A stretch of DNA of 7,260 nt from Candidatus Zixiibacteriota bacterium (GTDB lineage: Bacteria > Zixibacteria > MSB-5A5 > GN15 > JACZUZ01): positions 1-7,260 of the forward strand of contig JADFNA010000075.1 of assembly GCA_022563625.1 (NCBI GenBank), read 5' to 3'. Position numbers and translations under genes: made by a program. Shown one piece after another: positions 1 to 6,644 of this stretch. How positions within the stretch are numbered: the stretch's first letter is position 1; each line of letters begins with the position of its first letter. The notes beneath the pieces are model-generated. The model did not search any database. It was not told where the DNA came from and worked only from the letters and a program-made list of their open reading frames with translations.

Positions 1-343
1 GGTAAAGATAGATCGCGGCCATAACGCCAACTGTCCCGCCATGGCTGGCCAGGCCGCCCTGCCAGATTTTGATTATCTCAAATGGATTGGACAGGTAGTA
101 TTCGGGGTTGTAAAACAGCACATGCCCCAACCTCGCGCCCACCAGTGTGCCGATAAAGGCGTAAATGAAGATCTTATATACTTCAAGGTCGGATTTGCCC
201 TCGCGCACATAAATGCCCAGAAAAATGCGATAGGCCAGCAGAAACCCGGTGGCAAACATCAACCCGTACCAGCGCGGCGCAAACGGCCCGATACGAAAAA
301 GCTCGGGCGTCACATCCCAGAATATGACAGCAAAGTCGATCAC
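1..343 (-). CDS. lgt: Prolipoprotein diacylglyceryl transferase, N-terminal part (cut by window edge)
   Basis: Lgt is an inner-membrane enzyme that transfers diacylglycerol from phosphatidylglycerol to the lipobox cysteine of prelipoproteins. I translated this strand by hand: 114 residues are visible, and the C-terminal half lies left of position 1. Family landmarks are all present: an FRIGPFAPRWYGLMFATGF segment at about residues 16-34 with the conserved Tyr at 26, a GARLGHVLFYNPEYY block at about 69-83, and GGLASHGG at about 96-103 with the catalytic-region His at 101. Hydrophobic stretches fit several membrane helices. The start is uncertain: the frame opens after a TGA near 393-395, has no ATG, and GTG at 343 gives the most family-like N-terminus. 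No clear Shine-Dalgarno precedes it. An ATG at 398 is in another frame. The gene diverges from the oxidoreductase operon at 498. Identification is firm; the start is not. Confidence 0.93.
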   Translation of the reverse strand, partial: MIDFAVIFWDVTPELFRIGPFAPRWYGLMFATGFLLAYRIFLGIYVREGKSDLEVYKIFIYAFIGTLVGARLGHVLFYNPEYYLSNPFEIIKIWQGGLASHGGTVGVMAAIYLY

Positions 344-497
344 CGGCCGAAGATGCGGGATTTGAGGAGTTGAGACAAGGAAAGAGACGGGTTTTCATTG
401 CGCAGATAGCGTAAAGCTAGTAAACTGTATTTGGAGCGGGAACTTGCGCGGTTTTCGGTGGTTTCATGGTCGTGTAAGCAGAGAGCAAAAGAGCAAA

Positions 498-1769
498 ATG
501 CGCTATGTCATAATCGGGAATGGGGTCGCCGGGATTAACGCCGCCAGTGAGATTCGGCGGGCGGACGGAAAGGCCGAAATCAGCATTGTCTCCTATGAAT
601 CTGATCATTTCTTTTCGCGTACGGCGTTGATGTATGCTTTCTGCGGTCAGCTTTCCGAGCGCTGCATTGAGCCGTATGAGCGCGACTATTACAAGAAAAT
701 GAACTTTACTCGTGTCCGTGATCGCATCAGCGCTGTTGACTATTCTAAGAAAACACTGACTCTGGAGTCCGGCGGGACACTCGCTTATGACCGACTGCTA
801 ATTGCCTCCGGCTCTGTCGGGCGGCGCGCCACATATCCCGGCAGTGATCTTGACGGTGTCGGACGTTTTGTCACCTGGGACAACTTAGAGTGGCTCAAAG
901 AAAAATCAAAAGATGCCCGGGCCGCGGTGGTGATCGGCGGAGGGTTGATTGGAATTGAGGCGCTGGAGATTCTCCATCTGGCTGGGATAGAGGTGACGTT
1001 CTTGGTACGCGAGAGCCATCTCTGGCCGGTGGCTTTTTCCGAAACTGAGAGCGATATGGTCGTCGCACATGTCAAAGAGCATGGCTGCCACGTTCTTCTC
1101 GGCGAAGGGACTGACGAAGTCGTCGGTAAGAACGGAAAAGTTATCGGCCTCAAGACGGATGCCGGGAAAATGATTGAGTGTGATATTGCGCTGTTTGCCA
1201 TCGGTGTTCAGCCGCAGACAGAATTTCTCAAGGGTTCCGGGTTTGAATTGGATAGGTTCGGCGGGATTGTTGTCGATGAAAAACTGGGGACTGGCCTGCA
1301 AGATGTCTGGGCGGCCGGTGATTGCACGTCGGTTATCTGGTTCAATGGTGTGCGCAGGCCTGAGCAACTATGGTACACCGGTCGTGATCAGGGGATCGCC
1401 GCCGGGAAAAATATGGCGGCTTCAAACGGAATGCAGACGGCCTATAAGCGGGCCACTTTTTACAACTCGGCCAAGTTTTTCGACATTGAGTACACTACGG
1501 CGGGTTATGTTAACTTTAATTTTGACGGTGAACACGATTGGTATCAGCGCGAAACCGGAACAAATATCTCGCAGCGTATAACTTACCTGCAGGATGGAAC
1601 TGTTATAGGTTTCAATATGCTCGGCAGCCGCTGGGACCATGGCATTCTCGTGCGCTGGGTTGATGAAAAGCGCAAAATCGGCTGGGTGTTGGAACATCTG
1701 CATGAAGCCGCTTTTGACGAAGAGTTTTTTCGCAAGTTCAAAGTTCTAGCTCCGGCTCCGGTAGTCTGA
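498..1769 (+). CDS. FAD-dependent pyridine nucleotide oxidoreductase
   Basis: This 423-residue protein belongs to the two-Rossmann flavoprotein family that includes NADH:rubredoxin reductases, nitrite reductase large-subunit N-termini and related NAD(P)H oxidases. It shows the N-terminal FAD motif GNGVAG at 7-12, the NAD(P)H motif VVIGGGLIGIEA at about 144-155, and the second FAD motif DVWAAGDC at about 270-276. No CxxxxC redox disulfide is visible after the first motif, so it is not a classical dithiol reductase. A C-terminal domain of about 110 residues follows. ATG 498 places the dinucleotide motif at the usual distance from the N-terminus. A TTG at 444 with GGAG upstream (432-435) would add 18 residues unlike the family, so I prefer 498. 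The polyferredoxin gene starts 10 bp downstream, implying co-transcription and electron transfer from NAD(P)H to iron-sulfur centres. The physiological acceptor cannot be told from sequence. Confidence 0.9.
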   Translation: MRYVIIGNGVAGINAASEIRRADGKAEISIVSYESDHFFSRTALMYAFCGQLSERCIEPYERDYYKKMNFTRVRDRISAVDYSKKTLTLESGGTLAYDRLLIASGSVGRRATYPGSDLDGVGRFVTWDNLEWLKEKSKDARAAVVIGGGLIGIEALEILHLAGIEVTFLVRESHLWPVAFSETESDMVVAHVKEHGCHVLLGEGTDEVVGKNGKVIGLKTDAGKMIECDIALFAIGVQPQTEFLKGSGFELDRFGGIVVDEKLGTGLQDVWAAGDCTSVIWFNGVRRPEQLWYTGRDQGIAAGKNMAASNGMQTAYKRATFYNSAKFFDIEYTTAGYVNFNFDGEHDWYQRETGTNISQRITYLQDGTVIGFNMLGSRWDHGILVRWVDEKRKIGWVLEHLHEAAFDEEFFRKFKVLAPAPVV

Positions 1770-1779
1770 CAGGTCTTCT

Positions 1780-2928
1780 ATGCAAACCGGATTACTGTCA
1801 ACATATCTCAAGCCGCTCAAAACCCGTCATGTCGGCGCGTGGACGCTGTCGAGTCTTCTTATCGGGTTTTTTCTCATTTTCTATTTCACGGTGATGCTTG
1901 ACGCACGTTTACTTGACCTGGGTGTGGGCGGAAAGCCATTGGCGAGTTTGTTGAACTCCGCGACTTCTGCGCTCGGTTTGTCCAACAAATGGTGGCTGTA
2001 TAGCTGGCTCTACACACTGGCAATGGTGATTGGCGGAGTGTTTTTTCTGAGCAAGCACGCGAAAACACCGTACCAGCGCTGGCGAACCATAACTGTTGTC
2101 ATGGTACAGATCGTGTTTGTCATGGCCTTGCCCTACTTGATGGTTTATTTCGAGAAGCCGGTGTATAACTTTGCCATGTTCTGGCCGCTGAAGCACGACA
2201 CATTTTACCCCGGGACCACGAAAAACCTGCCTGAGCTGTATATGATGTACAGCATAGTCGGCGCGTTCTTTTTGGTTCCGGCGCTGACTTTTCTGTTTGG
2301 CAAACGTTGGTACTGCTCCTGGGCCTGTGGCTGTGGAGGGCTGGCTGAAACCGCCGGTGATTCATTCCGACATCTGTCGAACAAGTCCACGAATGCCTGG
2401 CGCTTTGAACGCTATTCAATTCATCTGGTGTTGCTGTTTGTGATAATCAACACAATTCTGGTAATAATTCATTTCAAATTGCGCGCTGAACTCGGCGCGT
2501 CATATACAACTGAATTTCCAACTTTCTCGTCGATCGCTGTCCCGCTGGCGCTCTTTTATAAATTCATGATTGCTTCGCTCCTGTCCGGCGTGCTGGGGGT
2601 CGGGCTGTATCCACTGATGGGCTCGCGTGTCTGGTGCCGGTTTTTCTGTCCACTGGCGGCGCTGATGGGGATTATTCAAAAGTACGGGCGCTTTCGCATC
2701 ACGGTCAAAGATGATATGTGCATTTCCTGCGGCAACTGTTCGACCTACTGCGAAATGGGAATTGACGTTCGCGCCTATGCGCAGAAAAATCAATCATTCA
2801 AACGCGCATCATGTGTCGGCTGCGGCATGTGCGAGCATGTCTGCCCGCGGGGTGTTCTCAAGCTGGAAAACAAATGGGATTTCGCCAGTTGGGGGAAGGA
2901 CCCCGCGCGGAATGTGGCGGAAATTTGA
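1780..2928 (+). CDS. Membrane-bound 4Fe-4S polyferredoxin (NapH/NosR/CcoG-like)
   Basis: This 382-residue integral membrane iron-sulfur protein resembles the NapH/YccM/NosR C-terminal group. I see six hydrophobic helices at about 21-41, 71-90, 103-123, 152-173, 213-231 and 253-278. A cysteine cluster CSWACGC (C179, C183, C185) follows helix 4, and a CRFFCP motif (C286, C290) follows helix 6; such paired CxxxCP-type loops are typical of the family. The C-terminus carries two classic ferredoxin sites, CISCGNCSTYC (C314, C317, C320, C324) and CVGCGMCEHVCP (C345, C348, C351, C355), probably cytoplasmic. Family members relay electrons between the quinone pool or a soluble reductase and a periplasmic or membrane acceptor. 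The flavoprotein gene 10 bp upstream is the likely electron partner. No maturation or terminal reductase gene is in view, so the final acceptor is unknown. The family assignment is strong and the pathway is inference. Confidence 0.92.
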   Translation: MQTGLLSTYLKPLKTRHVGAWTLSSLLIGFFLIFYFTVMLDARLLDLGVGGKPLASLLNSATSALGLSNKWWLYSWLYTLAMVIGGVFFLSKHAKTPYQRWRTITVVMVQIVFVMALPYLMVYFEKPVYNFAMFWPLKHDTFYPGTTKNLPELYMMYSIVGAFFLVPALTFLFGKRWYCSWACGCGGLAETAGDSFRHLSNKSTNAWRFERYSIHLVLLFVIINTILVIIHFKLRAELGASYTTEFPTFSSIAVPLALFYKFMIASLLSGVLGVGLYPLMGSRVWCRFFCPLAALMGIIQKYGRFRITVKDDMCISCGNCSTYCEMGIDVRAYAQKNQSFKRASCVGCGMCEHVCPRGVLKLENKWDFASWGKDPARNVAEI

Positions 2929-2930
2929 CC

Positions 2931-2960
2931 TTGCCAGGTACTTGGATAGGGCGCTATCTT
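2931..2960 (+). promoter_or_regulatory. Candidate sigma70-type promoter for the lipoprotein gene
   Basis: TTGCCA at 2931-2936 (five of six against TTGACA) and TATCTT at 2955-2960 (four of six against TATAAT) are separated by 18 bp. They lie just after the polyferredoxin stop codon and about 50 bp before the ATG at 3010. The match is modest and could be chance; it would let the lipoprotein be transcribed independently. Confidence 0.3.
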
Positions 2961-3009
2961 GCGGCGTGAAAGAATGTGTGGACTCTGATATCCGGAAACG
3001 TGTTCAGCG

Positions 3010-3495
3010 ATGATAAAACCAATCAACATAGTAATTGTGCCGTCGGTAGCTCTGCTGTATTCGGCTTGTTCGTCCGGTACTACGCAGCCGGATGCTGATC
3101 CTGTGGCCCGCAAAGCGGCGCCCGAGAATGTCTCGATCGCCGGCCGCCAGTATTATCTTGAAACCGATCTGTGGCGTGACTTTATGCCTATATCTCCCCC
3201 GGACGGGAAACCGCTGATTGCGCTGGCGCATATAATCGCCACGGACTCGTCGGAAAATTCGCTCACCCTTACGGTCAAACAAATGTGGGTCGTTTATGGC
3301 AGACAGGTATGGAACGCTCCACTCTCGGCTGAATCGCGGCCGCCAACGCCGCCGTATGTTTTGGAAGTCATAGCCCGCGACGGACCAAAGTGGAGTCCAG
3401 GGGTGGAAGTTGACGTCATTGTCGAAATCGCCGATAATACCAGCCCTGCACAGCTACTGCGCGCTTCCAAACAGATGATCTTTCGCACTGACTAA
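3010..3495 (+). CDS. Predicted small lipoprotein of unknown function
   Basis: The product has 161 residues. The N-terminus MIKP is followed by a short hydrophobic stretch (about 5-16) and a lipobox-like LYSAC with Cys at residue 20, so I predict signal peptidase II processing and a lipid anchor. Tyr at the -3 position is unusual for a lipobox and lowers certainty. After a Ser/Thr/Ala-rich linker (21-40) comes a compact, probably beta-rich domain with the stretches QYYLETDLWRDFMPISPPDG (47-66), VKQMWVVYGRQVWN and ARDGPKWSPGVEVDVIVEI. I recognise no catalytic motif and cannot name a family. It lies 81 bp after the polyferredoxin on the same strand, and a weak promoter may separate them. An lgt gene lies in the same window, but linkage between an lgt gene and one of its possible substrates need not mean anything. 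No good Shine-Dalgarno precedes the ATG. Confidence 0.75.
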   Translation: MIKPINIVIVPSVALLYSACSSGTTQPDADPVARKAAPENVSIAGRQYYLETDLWRDFMPISPPDGKPLIALAHIIATDSSENSLTLTVKQMWVVYGRQVWNAPLSAESRPPTPPYVLEVIARDGPKWSPGVEVDVIVEIADNTSPAQLLRASKQMIFRTD

Positions 3496-3595
3496 TAATT
3501 GCAAAATAAGTGAACCATTGTCATCGCGTGAAACCGCAATCCTTAACGTGTGGACGAAAATGAAACCCCGGTCTCGTCACGACTACGCATAAACC

Positions 3596-3949
3596 TTACG
3601 CCGGCTTGTACAGCCCGACACAATTTCCATCGGGGTCCGCCACCCAGGCGAAACTTCCAACGCCGGGAATAGCGGATGGGGGCGCAAGAGTTTTCCCACC
3701 GAGTTTTTCGGCTTTGTCCAGATACGCCTGCAGGTCGTCCACTTGAACATAAAATGTCAGCAGTGGATTCACGCCCTCCGGCGCTTTGCCGATTCCGCCC
3801 CCGATAGACTTTTCACCGGCTGCCTCAACCAGGCCGTAGTCCATCTCCGCCTGCACGTCGAATTTCCAGTCGAACAACCCGCCATAAAACTCACGCGATT
3901 TGCCGCCATCTTTGCCAAGTATTTCAAAATGCACTACGGGTGAAGCCAT
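3596..3949 (-). CDS. VOC-superfamily (glyoxalase/bleomycin-resistance fold) protein
   Basis: This 117-residue protein has the hallmarks of a single-module VOC-fold protein: VVHFEILGKD at 5-14 (His7 in the first strand, where metal-binding members carry a ligand), REFYGGLFDWKF at 19-30, a second half with LLTFYVQVDDLQAYLDKAEK at about 63-82, and the terminal FAWVADPDGNCVGLYKP at about 100-116. Members act as lyases, dioxygenases, epimerases or binding proteins, usually as dimers; the substrate cannot be inferred here. The usual Glu of the C-terminal strand (as in GNxhEL) appears to be replaced, so metal binding is doubtful. The start is well supported by an AAAGGAGGA sequence 5 bp upstream of the ATG. 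It converges with the lipoprotein gene across 100 bp that contain no obvious terminator. Confidence 0.88.
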   Translation of the reverse strand: MASPVVHFEILGKDGGKSREFYGGLFDWKFDVQAEMDYGLVEAAGEKSIGGGIGKAPEGVNPLLTFYVQVDDLQAYLDKAEKLGGKTLAPPSAIPGVGSFAWVADPDGNCVGLYKPA

Positions 3950-3954
3950 GATGG

Positions 3955-3963
3955 TCCTCCTTT
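3955..3963 (-). promoter_or_regulatory. Strong Shine-Dalgarno site of the VOC gene
   Basis: On the minus strand AAAGGAGGA lies 5 bp before the ATG at 3949-3947. It fixes the start of the VOC gene and shows that this genome uses the standard anti-SD pairing. Confidence 0.8.
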
Positions 3964-4086
3964 GAAAGTGCGGTAATAGGGTTTTGGCAACTATGTTTTG
4001 TTAATTCTTAGTGTTCATACATTTTCAGATGGACGTATTTGTATACGGGTTTCCAGCAAAATTGTCGCTGAACATATCGTGGCATT

Positions 4087-4509
4087 CTAGTCAGTGTCTT
4101 TAGCCGCTAATCGGCTCTGCAGATAATTCGCCTTGACATACGCGATGTGTTTGGCGCCGAGAGATTTCAAGATCGTCCCGCCGGCAGTGAATGCGTGTGT
4201 CACATCTTCCAGCTTGCCATACTTGAGCAGCGCCATGCGTCCCTCGCCGCCGCCGACATATGTTCTGACGCCGCTGTCTGTCGCCCGCTTGAGGGCCGCA
4301 ATAAATGACCGTGTCCCTGCAGCGAATCGTTCATCTTCAAATTTGCCAAAAACACCATTATAGAAAAGCGCGGGATTCACTTTGCTTTCCCCCCACACGT
4401 TTTTCCTCACCTGCCAGTTAAAGAAAAGCAGCCCTAGCCTCCCCGGGTCAAGGATTGCCGTTTCTTCGGCAACTTGCCAGCCCAAATTATTTCTGGGCGT
4501 CGTCCTTTA
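4087..4509 (-). pseudogene. pgk: Phosphoglycerate kinase, C-terminal third only
   Basis: The open frame (TTG at 4485, or open back to a TAA at 4512-4510) encodes only the end of phosphoglycerate kinase, the glycolytic enzyme that makes ATP from 1,3-bisphosphoglycerate and ADP. From the TTG it has 132 residues against about 400 normally. Diagnostic pieces are FYNGVFGKFEDERFAAGT at 41-58 (equivalent to WNGPMGVFE of other PGKs), the nucleotide-phosphate loop YVGGGEGRMALLKYG at 76-90, and AFTAGGTILKSLG at 98-110 with the terminal glycine-rich helix cap. The whole N-terminal 3-phosphoglycerate-binding domain and much of the hinge are absent, and the DNA beyond 4512 shows no PGK sequence in any frame. 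In the family's DxGP turn this copy reads DPGR. It is therefore most likely a remnant cut by an insertion or rearrangement, or a chimeric assembly junction. The C-terminal stop is intact. A functional protein is very unlikely. Confidence 0.85.
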
Positions 4510-4587
4510 CGCGGCGAGGTGGCTGCCAAAATTGAATAGCAGGTGAGCTCGTGTGCGCTCCTTAGTTCGTATTTTGTTTATTCAATG

Positions 4588-5105
4588 AAGAGACATCTCT
4601 TTTTGGTGAGAACTTCGTTTGCAGGGCAATCTGCGCCCTTCGGGGGTTTATTTCAATCAAGGTCGCAGACCGTTCCGCTTGGGAAGCCGCTGACAAAAAG
4701 GTCCGGAAAAATGTCAGTGGCGTTCGGCGTCGGTCTCGTAGAGACCGACTACCTCCGGTGGTACGGCGTGTGTCGATCTGTCGCAGACTGTTCGACACCG
4801 CCGGTGACGCCGCCGCAACGACTATCCCGTGAAACGGGAAGGAGGAGCAAGGGAACCTGCTGGTCTGGGGGGACGTCCAGACATGCAGGCGAAGCCGGAG
4901 GTAGTCGGGGTCGATTTCAGGTGGCAATACCTAGGTTTACACACCCGGAAAGAGAACCGACGCCGCTGGCTACCTGAGTGGGGGGTCTGGCAAACACGAT
5001 TTCAGCCCGTAATTAGGCGCAAAATGGTGTTGGACATGGCCTCTACGAGGGAAGCCAGAAGTTTTTCCGGCTCAATCCGATGGGTTCGATACCTGTCGGA
5101 TTGAG
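4588..5105 (+). ncRNA. Large structured RNA candidate, about 500 nt, unrecognised family
   Basis: About 650 bp without a credible CDS fold into a nested set of helices. The ends pair (4605-4616 with 5058-5068, one bulge, two G-U). A 10-bp stem joins 4686-4695 with 4712-4721 around an A-rich 16-nt loop containing GGTCCGG. A 9-bp hairpin spans 4729-4749. A long-range helix pairs 4746-4758 with 4895-4907 perfectly (13 bp, up to 15 with flanks) and encloses three hairpins: 4764-4803 (12 bp, one bulge), 4825-4839 (TCCCGT, GAA loop, ACGGGA) and 4856-4889 (two stacked stems). Further helices pair 4917-4925 with 4969-4977 and 4986-4991 with 5054-5059 (this one partly competes with the closing helix). 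A 14-bp hairpin ends the element at 5071-5105. Several G-U pairs would be C-A mismatches on the other strand, so the + strand is the likely transcript. I found no convincing promoter or terminator, and no tmRNA tag, RNase P core, group I core or group II domain V. Confidence 0.55.
5071..5105 (+). other. 14-bp hairpin with tRNA T-loop-like heptamer
   Basis: CTCAATCCGATGGG at 5071-5084 pairs with CCTGTCGGATTGAG at 5092-5105 without interruption (two G-U pairs). The 7-nt loop TTCGATA closed by G-C matches the T-loop pattern of tRNA and tmRNA. No D arm, anticodon arm or CCA tail is present, so it is not a tRNA. No T-run follows on either strand, so it is not a standard terminator. It forms the 3' end of the structured RNA candidate. 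Confidence 0.7.
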
Positions 5106-5114
5106 AATTACTTG

Positions 5115-5145
5115 TTGGCAGCATCCCAATAGGCTTGCCAATAGG
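5115..5145. repeat. Short inverted repeat overlapping a tandem CCAATAGG pair
   Basis: TTGGCA at 5115-5120 is complementary to TGCCAA at 5136-5141, leaving a 15-nt loop. CCAATAGG occurs at 5126-5133 and 5138-5145 with a 12-bp period. The block sits between the end of the structured RNA and the stop codon of the leftward ATPase gene. It lacks a T-run, so a terminator role is weakly supported; it could also be a recombination or binding site. Confidence 0.35.
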
Positions 5146-5162
5146 TTTATAGGAAGTGGGGG

Positions 5163-6611
5163 TTAATCAGTAAATAAATCGTCTTGAGGTTTAGACTTTG
5201 GTTTAGTCACTAAATCCCGATAAACTTGGTCAAATGGACTGCCGTGTTGCCGTAACAATTTCCGGATAATTATTTCAAGTTGTTCCTCCGAACATGCTGA
5301 ATCGGATATTTTCTCCGGCCAGATGACGGCTTGGCGATCATCGGCGGTCTTGACCACCACCTGGCGCACTTGCAAACGGGTGAGTTGTTGGATGAATTGT
5401 TCCCATTGTTCGTACAGCGGCGCGTAGACCGGATGCTGGGTCTCGGTCTGGCTGGCATGTTTGATGAACTGTGGATTGACCTGCCCTAGCACACGAGCCA
5501 GGGCTTCAGCATCAGCTCTGGAAATGCGGAAGGAAAGGATCGTCTGGGCGTTTCCCAGCGCGGTTTGAAGTCCAGGTGTTAGCTGGGCGATGCTCTGGTT
5601 GGCCAAGATCATATGCAATCCAAATTTACGCACCTGCGAGAGCATCTGGCTGAAGGTCTCCGCCGCGCCGGGATGGCAGGCGAAATCTTGAAATTCATCG
5701 ATGTACAGATAGTACGGTCTTCTGCTTTCTACCGGCGCTCTGGCTCGGGATAGGGCGGCATGCTCGAAACCGGTCACGATGAGCGTGCCGAACAAGCGCT
5801 TGGTTTCATGGTCACAGTCACCCAGGTCGACCAACAGCACTTTACCTGCATCCATTATTTTTCGGATGTCCAAGCGGTTCTCGGATTGACCCAGCATATA
5901 GAAAATGCTGGGGTTGTCGGTCAGGGCGCTGACCTTGTTGGTGGTGCTGGCGATCATGTGGGCGCGCTCGCGACCCCATTGTTCGAATTCGTTGTAGAAG
6001 AAAGCTTGGCAATCGGCGGCCACCTTTAAATCGGTAATGGAGGACAATTTCTCTTCACGGAAATCGTCATCGGTCAGCAAGCGGTACAGGCTGCACAGCG
6101 TATCACCGCTCTCGATCAGGGTTGCTAGAGAGGAACGCATGATCTGCTGGAAACGCGGCGGCTCGGCCAGCGTCTTCGCCCAGGTGCGCATGAAGGCGGC
6201 GATCACGCGCTGGGCGACTTCATAGGTTTCGGTGTCTTTGTCCGGTCGCTTGAGTACGTTGAACGGCAGGATGAAATCCCGTCTCCTGGGAGCGACATAA
6301 ATAACATTCTCAATGGCGTGTTTGTCTTGAAAGTAACCGGCTGATATCAGGCTGCGCAGTACGTCTTTGGCCAGGTCGCCGTGCGGGTCGATAATGGCAC
6401 AGCCGCGTCCGGCCAGGATGTCCTGAACGAGGCAGTTTTGCAGGAATTTGCTTTTGCCTCGTCCAGTTAGCCCAACCACATAAGAGTGGAATTTTCGCAC
6501 TTGTGATGAGATCCGAAATCTAGGGAAGATACGATATTTCCCGGTTCGTCCCAGTATCAGGTCATCTCTCTTTCGTTGAGTAAAGTTCGGAAAGGGCAGC
6601 ACAAAATCCAT
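5163..6611 (-). CDS. VirD4/TraD-like DNA-transfer ATPase (soluble form)
   Basis: This 482-residue RecA-type ATPase belongs to the VirD4/TraD/TraG-TraM-recognition and DUF87-like group that pumps or couples DNA in conjugation. Visible motifs are Walker A GLTGRGKSK at 47-55 (Lys53, Ser54), the family-typical CAIIDPHGDLA at 71-81, Walker B YYLYIDEFQDF at 300-310 (Asp305, Glu306), and a polar HMILANQS strand at 333-340 with Gln339 in the sensor position. No N-terminal transmembrane pair precedes Walker A, unlike canonical VirD4, so it is predicted to be soluble or recruited by a partner. The charged C-terminus ends in a Lys/Asp-rich tail. ATG 6611 is the only start, since a TAG lies nine codons upstream. 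It lies 33 bp downstream of the PUR-family gene on the same strand, probably in one transcript. No relaxase or other secretion gene is in the window, so true conjugation is unproven; phage or island DNA handling is an alternative. Confidence 0.88.
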   Translation of the reverse strand: MDFVLPFPNFTQRKRDDLILGRTGKYRIFPRFRISSQVRKFHSYVVGLTGRGKSKFLQNCLVQDILAGRGCAIIDPHGDLAKDVLRSLISAGYFQDKHAIENVIYVAPRRRDFILPFNVLKRPDKDTETYEVAQRVIAAFMRTWAKTLAEPPRFQQIMRSSLATLIESGDTLCSLYRLLTDDDFREEKLSSITDLKVAADCQAFFYNEFEQWGRERAHMIASTTNKVSALTDNPSIFYMLGQSENRLDIRKIMDAGKVLLVDLGDCDHETKRLFGTLIVTGFEHAALSRARAPVESRRPYYLYIDEFQDFACHPGAAETFSQMLSQVRKFGLHMILANQSIAQLTPGLQTALGNAQTILSFRISRADAEALARVLGQVNPQFIKHASQTETQHPVYAPLYEQWEQFIQQLTRLQVRQVVVKTADDRQAVIWPEKISDSACSEEQLEIIIRKLLRQHGSPFDQVYRDLVTKPKSKPQDDLFTD

Positions 6612-6644
6612 CCTAGCAGAATTGCAAGATGTTTGCTATGCGCT

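Noticed and set aside
398..426. Rightward promoter TTGCGC with TAAACT at 17 bp spacing upstream of the oxidoreductase
   Set aside because: Only three and four of six bases match; this is not better than chance. The operon's promoter probably lies in 344-497, but I cannot locate it.
444..497. N-terminal extension of the oxidoreductase from TTG 444
   Set aside because: A GGAG lies upstream, but the added 18 residues are Arg-rich and precede the FAD motif that normally begins at the N-terminus; ATG 498 fits the family.
785..1201. Leftward open frames of 138 and 153 codons inside the oxidoreductase gene
   Set aside because: They are antisense shadows of a gene with intact motifs and show no domain features of their own.
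3496..3595. Bidirectional terminator between the converging lipoprotein and VOC genes
   Set aside because: I searched for inverted repeats with T-runs and found only 4-bp pairings.
4588..4605. Rho-independent terminator (AAGAG, ACAT loop, CTCTT and a T-run)
   Set aside because: The stem is only 5 bp and AT-rich, and the T-run is short and followed immediately by the predicted closing helix.
4543..4977. A 144-residue rightward open frame, and an overlapping leftward one at 4562-4927, across the RNA region
   Set aside because: Both have low-complexity, Arg/Ser/Thr/Gly-rich translations with no motif or domain, no fitting Shine-Dalgarno, and they run through strong palindromic stems. They look like chance frames over structured GC-rich DNA.
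4588..5105. tmRNA, RNase P RNA, SRP RNA or a group I/II intron
   Set aside because: Partial look-alikes exist (T-loop hairpin, GGTCCGGAA, GGAGCAAGG), but the defining cores are missing: no tag-peptide frame or CCA end, no GAGGAAAGTCC or ACAGAA core pair, no GGAAGGAAGCAGC SRP loop, no group I P/Q/R/S elements and no group II domain V.
5071..5105. tRNA gene fragment or tRNA-derived att site
   Set aside because: The T-stem part contains two G-U pairs, the helix continues for 14 bp without a junction, and there is no D or anticodon arm and no second copy in the window. It fits a stand-alone hairpin better.
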